Shown: positions 26,994 through 35,601, numbered from the stretch's first letter. The stretch is 64,000 bases of DNA from Bradyrhizobium sp. SZCCHNS1050 (GCF_032484785.1 NZ_JAUETR010000001.1:3227501-3291500); one strand, 5' to 3'. Notes: a model not told the origin generated them from the sequence alone. Program-made: numbers and translations.

Positions 26994-27703
26994 GCCGCCA
27001 GTCGAACCCGCCCTACGTTCGCTCCTCTCAAATTCCAATCTGAACTGCGCTCGGACACCGCGCCGTGGCTACACGAGTAGTAAGTCTCAGGCAGCATCTT
27101 TGCTGCTGCTCCGATCTGACCATTGGCATCCGGCCGCAGGGTCTTGGCGATCTATCGACAGAATCCAAGCGAGCGAACTGCATCGGCGATGCTATTCGTC
27201 CGCAGATCCGAGATGGAATGCCGGACGACCCGCTAGCATCAATCCAACACGGATCGGTCCAGCATCGAGGAAAACTGGTGTTTAAGCCGCACGCAAATCG
27301 CTGATCTGGATGGCTGAGACCGAGCGTCGATCGCAGCAGGTCGGCAGCAACGGCGCATCGTGGCCGTTAAGGGGAGGGCTGTAGCGTGCGGCGTCGCGCA
27401 ATTCGGCCGTTCCGCTCTGGCTTCGGACGTGCCACCTTTGCGGGACACCTGCGCACAGGGCGGGGCTCGCGAGGCTTGATCCGCTTTCGCCAAGCGGCGG
27501 GCAGAATCGTCCGCCATCCGGCACCACTACGCTCAAGCCTCTCCGTATTCTCCCCACGGGGCGAGCAGGAGAGATGACCGGTCCCGGTCTGGGCAGGCGG
27601 CTCCCCGTTCTGGCCACTGAGGTCAGCCTCATCGTTTTGGAGCAGCCGGCCTTTCGCGCGCCTCCGATCTAGCGGGCCGAAACGCAAGGAGCAGCATCTG
27701 ATC
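26994..27703. other. Intergenic stretch upstream of the wHTH membrane protein
   Basis: About 700 bp without a gene I can support. Frames on both strands give Arg-rich, low-complexity translations. The last 20 bases carry a good AAGGAG for the next gene. Confidence 0.35.
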
Positions 27704-28750
27704 ATGACCGAGTCCGTTCCGCCCCATCCATTCGATGACATGGAGGCGCTGGCCTGGCTGCGCTCCCAGCCCGAGGGACACGTGACGGTCAGCGCCGCTG
27801 AGCTCGGACGCCAATGGGGCTGGAATAGGATGCGGACCAGTCGTCGCCTGAAAGCCTGGGAGCGCGCGGGCCTGATCAGTCGTAACGCTGAAGCGATCAT
27901 TGTAACGGGGACCGTAACACCGACCGCTACAGATGGTACCGCCGGCGTTACGGACGCCGCCGGCGTCACAGGAATGTCCAGAGCGGAGGAAGCCCATCGT
28001 TCCCCGACACGCGTCAAGCTCGCCGCTTTGATTGTGGCTCTGGCGCTGGCTTGTGTATCGGCTGCCTTTTCCATCGACGGCCTGACCGCGATCTTTGCCG
28101 GAGCCTTCTGGCCTGTCATCATCATGGGCGCCGTGCTGGAGGCTGGAAAGCTCGTGGCGGCGGCCTGGCTGACTGAGCATTGGACGTCTGCGCCGTCCCT
28201 CCTGAGGTTCGTCCTCGTCCTGATGATTGGCGTGTTGATGGGCCTGAACGCCGTTGGCGTATTCGGCTTCCTCACCCGCGCTCACCTCGACCATATGGCA
28301 TCCATAGATCTCACCCTTGCCGACAGAACCGCAGACGTCGAGGCCCGCCTCGGGATGCAGAACCGAATGGTCACCGACATTGACCGGCGTATTGCCCAGA
28401 TCGACGCGGCCATCGACGAGGCGACGCGCCTTGGCCGGCCGGTCGGAGCGATGACGATTGCTGACCAGAGGCGTCGCGAGCGTGCCGACATCGCGGCGGA
28501 ACGCCAGCGTGAGTCCCAGGCTCTCGCCAATCTACAGATCGAAAAAGCCAAGATTGACGCGCAACGCAGGCGTGCCGAGGCCGAGGTCGGACCGATACGA
28601 TATCTCGCCGAGCTGATTGGCATACCCACCACGGACTTTGAGCGAGCGGTCCGGCTGCTCACGCTGGCGCTCGTTGTCGTCCTTGATCCGATGGCAGTGG
28701 CGCTGCTGCTCGCTGCTGGAGTTCACGCGAGGCGCGCAGGTTCATTCTGA
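27704..28750 (+). CDS. Membrane protein with N-terminal winged helix and coiled coil
   Basis: This 348-residue protein is led by AAGGAG. Residues about 15-65 (ALAWLRSQPEGHVTVSAAELGRQWG, then WNRMRTSRRLKAWERAGLIS) form a probable winged helix. A Thr/Ala/Gly-rich linker follows. Then come three hydrophobic segments (about 107-190), a long charged helix (about 205-295; RRRERADIAAERQRESQALA) and a last membrane segment (about 320-340). The plan suggests a membrane-anchored DNA-binding or filament-like protein. I do not recognise a named family, though similar proteins occur on rhizobial mobile DNA in my memory. It has no operon partner on its strand. Confidence 0.7.
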   Translation: MTESVPPHPFDDMEALAWLRSQPEGHVTVSAAELGRQWGWNRMRTSRRLKAWERAGLISRNAEAIIVTGTVTPTATDGTAGVTDAAGVTGMSRAEEAHRSPTRVKLAALIVALALACVSAAFSIDGLTAIFAGAFWPVIIMGAVLEAGKLVAAAWLTEHWTSAPSLLRFVLVLMIGVLMGLNAVGVFGFLTRAHLDHMASIDLTLADRTADVEARLGMQNRMVTDIDRRIAQIDAAIDEATRLGRPVGAMTIADQRRRERADIAAERQRESQALANLQIEKAKIDAQRRRAEAEVGPIRYLAELIGIPTTDFERAVRLLTLALVVVLDPMAVALLLAAGVHARRAGSF

Positions 28751-28928
28751 CCGGCGCCGCGTTGCTTCCCACTATAGGTTTAAGCGAGCAGAATGACGCG
28801 GCGGCGCAGCCGCAGATCATCCCAGCCGCTGACGTGCGGCCCCACAACCGGCCAATATCATGGTTCGGCTCCTGATCTTCTTTCTGGGGAACGAAGCAGC
28901 GTTTGAGGTCGAGAAAAGCCATCGCCGC

Positions 28929-31394
28929 CTAAACTTCAATTTCGATCGGAACGCCAATCTGATTAGCGACCGGCGTATAGATGTCGGTCTCGATACCGGG
29001 CGTCTCGATCGTTACGATGAGTGAGTAGCGCGCGGTTCTGTTCCACGCGTTGAGGTGCGGACGCTTATTCCACCAGCCCATGGTGGGATAGACCGCAAGA
29101 TGGCCGCGTGCCGCGAGGCTCGCAGCGGTGCCCCGCCAGACATCGGAATGCAGCGAGCCGACCGACGTGAGGCCGCTCAAACGGCCAAACTGCCAGCCTG
29201 GGTCGGCAAGGCCGGGCGCCCGATATTCTTCATCACGCGCGAATTTGTTAATCCGGCGCTCGAAGTCGGCGATCGTCTCAAGGGGGTTGCGCACGGCGAA
29301 GCGCAGTCCGTGCGACTGGTACCCGTAACGCGGCGCCCAACCACGACCGCCGGGGCTAGGTTCGACGAAATAGGAGAGCGTGACCCGCATCATGACTTCG
29401 GTGTCGCCGAGCTCGGCGAGTTCATCAATCGGCCAGGGCAGGGGATGCGGCCGCATCTCACGCGTTTTGACCGTGCCGCCTTCCTTGAAGAAAGGCTCAA
29501 GCTCCGTTTCGGCGACAAGCGTGAGACAATTGTCCAGACTGGAGAGCAGGCGCGGCAGGTTTGGGACGCCATAGCCGCAGCAACGGAGCAACGTTTTGTA
29601 GTCGACGCGGCCGTTCTCATGGCTGAAGCGCGCGAGCATAGCCGGTGTCCATTCTGCGAAGTGGGCCATAAGCGCCCTGACCGTCTCAGGCCGCATATGG
29701 GGGTATTTCGCCCACAGCATCGCGGCAAAACGGCTCGCGAGCGCCGCGGCGGCGCTTGTGTCGCCGAAAGTGATGAGCGGCGGCCGCCCGGCAAAGTTGT
29801 GCGCCGTCGTAAGCAGCTGAAGATCGTCCAGATCGGCGGGATCGGCGACGTCTGGGTTCGATGCGAGATTGCCAGCCTCCATTACGATATCCGGCTTGAA
29901 AGGCCACCTTGTCCAGGTAGTTGAGGTGCAGCTGCACGCCGCGAGATCGCCACGCGGCGCGAGCGGTTGCCATTGAGGCCACTTATTGCCGTCGATCGTC
30001 ACCTTGTCGGTATATCCGCCCACCGTCAGAGCGTTCCATGATTGGGCGGGGTCATGGATGCCGTCGGTAAGATTCGAGGCGGGATAGTTGCGCCGTTGGT
30101 CGGCTGCGGTGTTGCCGGCCGAAACGAGGAAGAGACGTTTGGGTGCGCCGTCGAGGCCCGCGGCAAGTGCATCGACCGCGGCTGACCAGGACGATGGCCG
30201 TCCCCGGTCGCGTCCATCAGTTGAAGTCACGGACATGCAGAAGACGCGGTTGCGGTCGGCGGTGACTTCGACGCGTGCCGCGCTTTCTTCTGTAACGGCC
30301 CCGTAAAGCTCGGGTTCGTGCGGATCATCCTCGTTGAAGATCTTCACCGACTCGATGCGGTGCGTGCAGACCACAGGTCCCTGTGCGGCAAGCACGTCGG
30401 TCAGATCACCAAACGAGGCGAGGCCTGCCATTTCCGTGCCGTGACCGTAGCGGTCATCGACGTTCCAAGCGGGTTTGTAGGTATGAAGATCGGTCTCGTC
30501 GATAAGAGGCGCAAGCAGCGCATGAGCCCGGTTAACGCCCGTATCGAGTAGGCAAACGTAGGGGGCGCCCGCGGCAGGTGCCGTGAGATCGTCGATCCAT
30601 TGCCGTTGCTCGACGGAGGTCATCTCTGTGAAGAAGGTGGCCGTCACCTTAGGTAGGCGCAGCTCGGCAATCATGCCGAGAATCTCGACCGATCGCGCGA
30701 GGTCGATCGCAGTTCCGCGCACGAGGACTACCGTGCGGTCGACAAAGTTCAGAACTTGCTCGCCAACGGTGAGATTGAAATGTTCGGCATAACCGCGCAG
30801 GCGAGCCAAATGATCGATGCGCGCTTCCCGGCGCAGCCATAGTTCCCAGGTGATGGCGGCATCGGGTAAAGGAAACGGTAAGGTCTCCTCGGTCCATAAA
30901 GCCTCGAGCGCCGCAAGCTGGATATTGCTGATACTCTCGACGAAATCCTGGTTCTTGGGGCGTGCGATGCCGTGCTCGGTGCGAGGTTGTGTGTTCTCGT
31001 CCCGGTAGGCCTCAATCTTGCGGAGGAATAGCTCAAGCTTGTTCTCGGGAACGAACACGGTTGCTTGCATCGTGTTGTCTTGAAGTGTCTTGACGCTGCA
31101 AAGCTGGATGCCGCTGCCGGTAATATCCAGACTCTCGAACTTGAGCGGAAAGTTCGGCTCACTGTCAAAGCGCAGATAGATGCCGAGGCCTGCATCAATT
31201 CCGATGGCGCGCTGCTCCTCGGCGCGAGCCGCGGCTTGAGGTTTGATCGCGTCGAGTTGCTCAGTCAGCGTTTGCGCATGGGCCGCGCGATCGCGGGCCG
31301 GCAAGTTGATGCGCTCCCGCGGGCCGGTGCTGGGGCTAGTAAAACGGGATGGTTCGCTGGTGGTTGGAACAAAGAGATGAGGATGTGGTGCCAT
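28929..31394 (-). CDS. S8 subtilisin-like serine protease, second gene of ATPase-protease pair
   Basis: The 821-residue protein has no signal peptide, so it acts in the cytoplasm. Catalytic residues are complete: Asp284 in CLLDTGV, His318 in YGHGTEMAG, oxyanion Asn428 in SAGNTA and Ser547 in FGDTSAAAALASR (in place of the usual GTSMAAP). Residues 1-270 form a long helical and beta N-terminal region unlike a normal inhibitory propeptide, and about 270 residues follow the protease domain. It starts 24 bp after the AAA+ ATPase gene, so the two are surely co-transcribed. Such ATPase-subtilase pairs recur in bacterial defence neighbourhoods, where the protease is thought to be the effector; that role here is inference. 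Confidence 0.9.
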   Translation of the reverse strand: MAPHPHLFVPTTSEPSRFTSPSTGPRERINLPARDRAAHAQTLTEQLDAIKPQAAARAEEQRAIGIDAGLGIYLRFDSEPNFPLKFESLDITGSGIQLCSVKTLQDNTMQATVFVPENKLELFLRKIEAYRDENTQPRTEHGIARPKNQDFVESISNIQLAALEALWTEETLPFPLPDAAITWELWLRREARIDHLARLRGYAEHFNLTVGEQVLNFVDRTVVLVRGTAIDLARSVEILGMIAELRLPKVTATFFTEMTSVEQRQWIDDLTAPAAGAPYVCLLDTGVNRAHALLAPLIDETDLHTYKPAWNVDDRYGHGTEMAGLASFGDLTDVLAAQGPVVCTHRIESVKIFNEDDPHEPELYGAVTEESAARVEVTADRNRVFCMSVTSTDGRDRGRPSSWSAAVDALAAGLDGAPKRLFLVSAGNTAADQRRNYPASNLTDGIHDPAQSWNALTVGGYTDKVTIDGNKWPQWQPLAPRGDLAACSCTSTTWTRWPFKPDIVMEAGNLASNPDVADPADLDDLQLLTTAHNFAGRPPLITFGDTSAAAALASRFAAMLWAKYPHMRPETVRALMAHFAEWTPAMLARFSHENGRVDYKTLLRCCGYGVPNLPRLLSSLDNCLTLVAETELEPFFKEGGTVKTREMRPHPLPWPIDELAELGDTEVMMRVTLSYFVEPSPGGRGWAPRYGYQSHGLRFAVRNPLETIADFERRINKFARDEEYRAPGLADPGWQFGRLSGLTSVGSLHSDVWRGTAASLAARGHLAVYPTMGWWNKRPHLNAWNRTARYSLIVTIETPGIETDIYTPVANQIGVPIEIEV

Positions 31395-31418
31395 GCCGCC
31401 CCTATCGGCACAAGGTTA

Positions 31419-32405
31419 TCATTTGCTGTTATGCGTAACGGCAGTCTTTCGGTCTGAAATGGCGTGGACGAGTTCGCTGTGCGTAACGGACGTGCGATCG
31501 TGAATGATGGCATCCTTGATCGCGTCCTCGCAGGCGCGTGTGATGTCCGCAAAATTGAGCCCTTGCGCCGTCACAGCGACCTTGGGCCATTGGATTCTGC
31601 CGGTTGCGAAAGCTCCCAGTTTAATTTTTAGAGCTTCGACAATACGAGCCTTGTCGGGAAGGTCGTACTGGATGACATCGTCAAAACGACGGAATAGGGC
31701 TTGATCAAGGATGCGGACATGATTTGTAGCGGCAACGATCAGGCTGTCCGAATGGTCTTGCTCAACCATTTGCAGGAAGCTGTTGAGCACACGGCGGATC
31801 TCACCGACATCGTTGGCCAAGCCGCGGGCCGAGCCGATACTGTCGAATTCATCGAAGAGATAAACGCCGCGTGTCTGATTGAGGGCTTCGAAGATCAGCC
31901 GCAACTTGGCGGCGGTTTCACCCATGAACTTCGTAATCAGCCCGTCAAGGCGAACGACGAAGAGCGGCAAGCCGAGCTCGCCGGCAAGCGCCGAAGCAGT
32001 GAGCGTCTTACCAGTGCCGGGTGGGCCGACCAGTAGCAATTTGCGACGGGGGGAAAGGCCGCTGTTGCGAATGAGTGAAATCGCGCGCTGTTCGCGGATG
32101 ACGCGGTCCAGCTTTTTCCGCGTCGGAGCACCAAAGACCAGGTCTTTGAGATGAACATTGGGGTAGGAGACGGAGAGAAGCTCCGCGACTTCGCCGCGTG
32201 GTCGCGCAAGTGGGATGGGTTGCTTCGGGGGTATCGCGATCCTCGCCTTGGCCTTGTCGATCAGCGCGCGGATTTCTTCGGCGAGCTTGCCATGACCAAG
32301 ACGCGCTTCATGCGCGGCTATCTGCATTGCAACAGAGTAAAAATGTCCTTCGTCGCCCTCCATAAGAGACGAGATCAGTGCTTTGACTTGGTCGGCGCTT
32401 GGCAT
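31419..32405 (-). CDS. AAA+ ATPase, first gene of ATPase-protease pair
   Basis: A 328-residue single-domain AAA+ protein with Walker A GPPGTGKT (127-134), Walker B VYLFDEFD (181-188), sensor-1 Asn228 in AATN and a paired arginine finger RR (239-240). This is the classical FtsH/spastin-like clade. The first 80 residues are helical and probably bind the partner or the trigger. The ATPase may unfold or sense a target and gate the subtilase encoded next. Its start lies 84 bp from the 3' end of the tRNA-Leu gene on the same strand, so transcription from the tRNA promoter could run into this operon. No separate promoter stands out in those 84 bp. Confidence 0.9.
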   Translation of the reverse strand: MPSADQVKALISSLMEGDEGHFYSVAMQIAAHEARLGHGKLAEEIRALIDKAKARIAIPPKQPIPLARPRGEVAELLSVSYPNVHLKDLVFGAPTRKKLDRVIREQRAISLIRNSGLSPRRKLLLVGPPGTGKTLTASALAGELGLPLFVVRLDGLITKFMGETAAKLRLIFEALNQTRGVYLFDEFDSIGSARGLANDVGEIRRVLNSFLQMVEQDHSDSLIVAATNHVRILDQALFRRFDDVIQYDLPDKARIVEALKIKLGAFATGRIQWPKVAVTAQGLNFADITRACEDAIKDAIIHDRTSVTHSELVHAISDRKTAVTHNSK

Positions 32406-32488
32406 GGTGTCAGTGGCCCCAGCCTCACTCTAATACAGAATCAGGCACATGATAGAGGGTATCCGTTTCATCAACTTTAAAGTTAGGG

Positions 32489-32754
32489 TGGTGCGGGCGG
32501 CCGGATTTGAACCGGCATAGCTCTTTCGAGCCGAGGGATTTTCATACCACTACGACTTTCGTCGCCTTGCCCGGCGCGTTCGCGCTTGCTCGTCTAGTCT
32601 CGACACCTCGCGCCGGCCGTTCGGCCGGAGCGCTCGGCTCGGGATTGCCTTTGACCGGTTTCCCTGAGTTTGAGCAGTTTTGCACATCGGGTCTCCCCGG
32701 GGGCACTCAAGTTGCGTCTAAGTCCCTTGCGTCCACCAATTTCGCTACGCCCGC
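32489..32754 (-). tRNA. tRNA-Leu(UAA) interrupted by a group I intron
   Basis: Read on the minus strand, the 5' exon (35 nt, 32720-32754) is GCGGGCG, UA, a D-arm with GGUGGACGC, A26, AGGGA and CUU. The 3' exon (54 nt, 32489-32542) resumes with AAAA and UCCCU, then a long variable arm, T-arm GCCGG-UUCAAAU-CCGGC, CGCCCGC and an encoded ACCA. Acceptor (GCGGGCG/CGCCCGC) and anticodon stems (AGGGA/UCCCU) pair perfectly. The spliced loop reads CUUAAAA, giving anticodon UAA. The break falls between U34 and A35, the site of the cyanobacterial and plastid trnL intron. Confidence 0.88.
32543..32719 (-). ncRNA. Group I intron in tRNA-Leu(UAA)
   Basis: The 177-nt insertion has the conserved group I elements in order on the minus strand: CUCAGGGAAACC (P4 side), GGCAAUCCCGAGCC (Q region), GGUGUCGAGACUAGACG (R region with P7), a GACGAAAGUC hairpin close to the 3' end and a final G before the exon. 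These match the trnL intron of cyanobacteria and plastids motif by motif. It is shorter than typical ~250-300 nt relatives and encodes no homing endonuclease. Self-splicing is predicted from family knowledge, not shown. Confidence 0.85.
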
Positions 32755-32759
32755 GTCGT

Positions 32760-33674
32760 TCCATCCTAGCGGGGTGTAAGCGCGCAGGAAAACGGAGAAT
32801 TGCTATAGCGGATTCTGCGGTAATTGCAGTGCTTTTTTAGTTTTTCCAGGCTTCTTTGGTTTGGCGCGAACGCGGTCTCGAGGTTGCTTCGCCGGATGGA
32901 GCACCGCTCAGAGGCACGCCGACCGCCCACGTCCAGCGGTCGAACGACTAAAAGATGGGCCCAATGTCGCGGTGGTGGTCGTAGGACAGACCAGTCATGG
33001 CGCCGAGTCTCTCCGCCGATGACGCAGGGATTGAGGTGCCAGCTCATGTCGTGGAGTGGATCAGATCATGAGCGCGAACAGGGCCGCGATACTGGCGACG
33101 ACCTTCAGCGAGCGCGCGCCAAGCGCGATCCTGCGATCGCCGTCACGACGGTAATGATCAGGAGGATGACGACGAGCCATAGCCAAGACAAGGCGCTACT
33201 CCGAGTTCCACGGAGCGTAGTCTACTCGTTCGGAGGCGTTAGACAAATGTGGGCTGCTTGGATCGTTTTGGATCGCTAAATTCATGGGCTTTAGACAGAA
33301 AACCGCAGCAGTCTTACAGGGGGCAATGAATTTTCACACCCTATGCACCTGTGGTGCTGACGCTTCGCGAGCCGGATGCGGCCATCTCATTGGGGTGAAA
33401 CAAAAGATCCTGTTAAGCGGGGTTTACGGAAACAGGATCGAGCGAATACAGCATGGTCTCTAAGGATCAATAGACAAAGGTGGGTCAACAACTTGCAGGC
33501 GCTCGGACGCGTACCCGGGGGGCGTGCTGCAGGATCAATGGACGAAAGCGCGTTGGGTGATGCAGCCAGTTGCGGATCGAAAACCGCCCTGCCTGGCTTG
33601 AGAACAAAGGTGGCCCAATCTAAAAAGCTAAGCCGCGTTCCCTTGCCCGTATGCTCGCTTTCGATGGTGAACTG
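32760..33674. other. Long non-coding stretch
   Basis: Over 900 bp without a supportable gene. Translations are broken and lack ribosome binding sites. The part nearest the tRNA must hold its promoter: on the minus strand TAGGAT lies about 15 bases before the tRNA with TTTTCC 18 bases further upstream, a weak match. Confidence 0.35.
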
Positions 33675-33815
33675 TCAGTTTGGGGCTATGGATGCAATCT
33701 GCTGGCCTATCCCCTGCATGACATGGGAGTTGGCGTTGATGTCCAAGATTTGCGTCTGCCTTTCCGGCGGCAGGACAACCACGGCGTTTTCAGGCTTTGA
33801 ATGAAACCAGCTCAT
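33675..33815 (-). CDS. Small protein of 46 residues
   Basis: The frame reads MSWFHSKPENAVVVLPPERQ, continues TQILDINANSHVMQGIGQQ and ends IASIAPN. GGAGGGG stands a few bases before the ATG, one of the best ribosome binding sites on the island. The product is acidic to neutral with no membrane segment and no family I know. It is the nearest gene downstream of the 229-residue protein at 33893-34582 on the same strand. The binding site lies inside a perfect hairpin (33820-33840), which suggests controlled translation. Confidence 0.5.
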   Translation of the reverse strand: MSWFHSKPENAVVVLPPERQTQILDINANSHVMQGIGQQIASIAPN

Positions 33816-33819
33816 GCAC

Positions 33820-33840
33820 CCCTCCACTGATTGTGGAGGG
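33820..33840 (-). promoter_or_regulatory. Hairpin covering a ribosome binding site
   Basis: Perfect 8-bp arms CCCTCCAC and GTGGAGGG with a 5-nt loop. On the minus-strand RNA the 3' arm contains the GGAGG used by the small gene at 33675-33815 and the 5' arm contains its complement. Folding would hide the site. It could equally be a terminator for the gene upstream, but no run of U follows. Confidence 0.5.
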
Positions 33841-33892
33841 AATCGGCGGAAAGTCAGAAGTGCTTAACGGGGCATAAGAAAGAGGAGCTTCG

Positions 33893-34582
33893 TCATTTCC
33901 AGAACTTCAGCAGATCAGAAAGCTTCTCACTCTTGACAACAGACGCGGATACCAAGACGCCTAAGACAGCCGGAACCCCAAGGCATCCAAGCAAGTAGGT
34001 CCCAAGAGAGACGGCCGCGATTTTTCCGAACATGTCGACAAGCTCCGGATGGCTGTGGTCGAACGCTATAAGCCCATCTCGGAGAGACAACACGACCTCA
34101 GCCGCTTTGTCATAAGTTTTAGCGGCAATGAGCTGGGCCATCTGTCCAAAGCCTTGCTCCAGCTTCTGAAGCTCACCCCTGATGACGTGCTGGGTGTTGC
34201 CAGAGCCCGTATGGATCGCCGTCTCACGTGCTAATTCGGACGCGATGGTCTCGGCCAAGCGCCGGTAGAACTCCGGATTCTCGGCTAACTTCTCTGCTAT
34301 ACCAATGGGACTAAAGGGTGCACGAACAACCTCGGGGATGACGGTTACGGTCGCATCACTCGTAATAGGATCGAGCGCAATAGTTGCTTGCGCATTGACG
34401 GCGGTTTGCAACGTGGCATTTGACGTCACGGGAGTCAGCTGACCGGCTTCTCCGACCCCGACGACACCGCGAAAGTTGGCGACATCACCTCCGCCAACCC
34501 GGCCTTCACCAGCCACGCCATGGAACGACGCTCGGTCACTGGGTTCCCCGCCTTGGTGTGGATTGGATTCCTTGTCGTCCAT
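33893..34582 (-). CDS. Hypothetical protein with C-terminal membrane segment
   Basis: The 229-residue product has a disordered, Gly- and Ser-rich start (about 1-50) and a Thr/Val-rich stretch (about 52-90). A helical part follows (about 95-185; FYRRLAETIASELARE, ELQKLEQGFGQMAQLI). One hydrophobic segment lies near the C-terminus (about 190-215; IAAVSLGTYLLGCLGVPAVLGVLVS). No catalytic motif is visible and I do not recognise the family. Cytoplasmic helices plus a tail anchor would suit a membrane-associated sensor or effector, which is speculation. It is divergent from the small-gene operon at 34697. Confidence 0.6.
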   Translation of the reverse strand: MDDKESNPHQGGEPSDRASFHGVAGEGRVGGGDVANFRGVVGVGEAGQLTPVTSNATLQTAVNAQATIALDPITSDATVTVIPEVVRAPFSPIGIAEKLAENPEFYRRLAETIASELARETAIHTGSGNTQHVIRGELQKLEQGFGQMAQLIAAKTYDKAAEVVLSLRDGLIAFDHSHPELVDMFGKIAAVSLGTYLLGCLGVPAVLGVLVSASVVKSEKLSDLLKFWK

Positions 34583-34696
34583 CGCATCGTACCCAGCCTT
34601 CGAAAAACTCTAGCCCAGTCGCTTACCTGAGATCTACGGGCTGGACTCTTCGTTCTTGTTTTGTTTCTATAATGGCCTTCCATCTAAGGGCGGACA

Positions 34697-34930
34697 ATGC
34701 CGGACATTGATTTTATCCGGGAAGAAATAGCGTGTATGCGCACCCACGTCGGCAGGGAGAGGAGAGAGATCTTTCTGCTTAAGCGAGCTGGCATACCCAC
34801 GGCCTCGGCGGAGGTTCTCCTCCAGAGGATGCTGGACACCATCGATAACCTCTGTGCCGTGAGGGACAAGCTCAACGACAAGAAACCAGGCCATAACGCG
34901 GGCAGGCTTCTTGGAGGGCGACCATGGTGA
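34697..34930 (+). CDS. Small hypothetical protein, first of three overlapping genes
   Basis: A 77-residue helical, charged protein (MPDIDFIREEIACMRTHVGR and on, with RMLDTIDNLCAVRDKL). Its end overlaps the next ATG by seven bases, so translation is probably coupled. It lacks a membrane segment or known motif. Similar short proteins occur in rhizobial accessory DNA in my recollection, without a function. Confidence 0.6.
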   Translation: MPDIDFIREEIACMRTHVGRERREIFLLKRAGIPTASAEVLLQRMLDTIDNLCAVRDKLNDKKPGHNAGRLLGGRPW

Positions 34931-35142
34931 GATACTTCAGCGATGAGCCCGAGCTGTCGCCATTCCTCAAGGCGCTGAACGACGTCCGAAACAAAGCGAC
35001 GCGAGAGGGCTGGTGCTATGCACACGTCCAGGTGATCATTGTGTCGATCGACCAGTACGCCGAAGCCGCGACGGGAAATCGGGACTATTTCCTGAATAAG
35101 CCCCATTCAATCGGCGGGTCGCGAAAGGGTGACGTGCCTTGA
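34924..35142 (+). CDS. Small hypothetical protein, second of three overlapping genes
   Basis: A 72-residue protein (MVRYFSDEPELSPFLKALND) with a mixed alpha/beta look around WCYAHVQVIIVSIDQYAEAA. The ATG lies inside the end of the preceding gene, next to GGAGGG about 10 bases upstream. Its stop overlaps the TTG start of the next gene (TTGA). No known family. Confidence 0.6.
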   Translation: MVRYFSDEPELSPFLKALNDVRNKATREGWCYAHVQVIIVSIDQYAEAATGNRDYFLNKPHSIGGSRKGDVP

Positions 35143-35552
35143 ATGATGATTTCGGCTGGGGTGGAGACCACGTTGGAAAGCTTATCGCGCTTCAAACCGC
35201 CGTGCGAAAGCTCGCTGGTCAAGGAAAGCTGCGCGACCGTTACGATGCCGCGACTTTCGCGCTGGCGACATATCATGAACGGGACTTCCCTGAGCATCTT
35301 CGCCCAGCGTTCAATCGCATCATGGAGGCGAGACGCAAAGCGAGGGAAGATGTCAATGAAAACTACGCCTATTTTGCTTTTGATGCTCTGACGCCGACCG
35401 AGCGTAAGCAAGTCGTAGCCGACATCACCGCGCTTTACGAGGCTTGTTTGATCGACATTGGCCGTTCGTGGCCACAGTGGGACTTCATGTATCCCAAGGG
35501 GGATCTCCTGCCTAAACCGGTTCGGCGGCGGCGTAAGAAAAAAGAAACCTGA
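35139..35552 (+). CDS. Hypothetical protein, third of three overlapping genes
   Basis: This 137-residue protein starts at a TTG that overlaps the previous stop (TTGA). It is helical (KLIALQTAVRKLAGQGKL, FNRIMEARRKAREDVNENYA) and ends in a very basic tail (KPVRRRRKKKET) that could touch nucleic acid. No known domain is seen. The tight overlaps through all three genes suggest that their products are made together and perhaps form a complex. Confidence 0.6.
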   Translation: MNDDFGWGGDHVGKLIALQTAVRKLAGQGKLRDRYDAATFALATYHERDFPEHLRPAFNRIMEARRKAREDVNENYAYFAFDALTPTERKQVVADITALYEACLIDIGRSWPQWDFMYPKGDLLPKPVRRRRKKKET

Positions 35553-35601
35553 TCCGCGCCTGCTTTCTCTCCACGGAGGGGTGGCAGGACACACCAGTGC
35601 T

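Noticed and set aside
27367..28275. Minus-strand frame extending out of the winged-helix membrane gene
   Set aside because: The opposite strand has a coherent protein with an SD; this one is basic and repetitive.
32489..32754. Two unrelated tRNA fragments or a pseudo-tRNA
   Set aside because: Acceptor, anticodon and T stems pair perfectly across the gap, the break is at U34/A35 and the insert has group I signature sequences.
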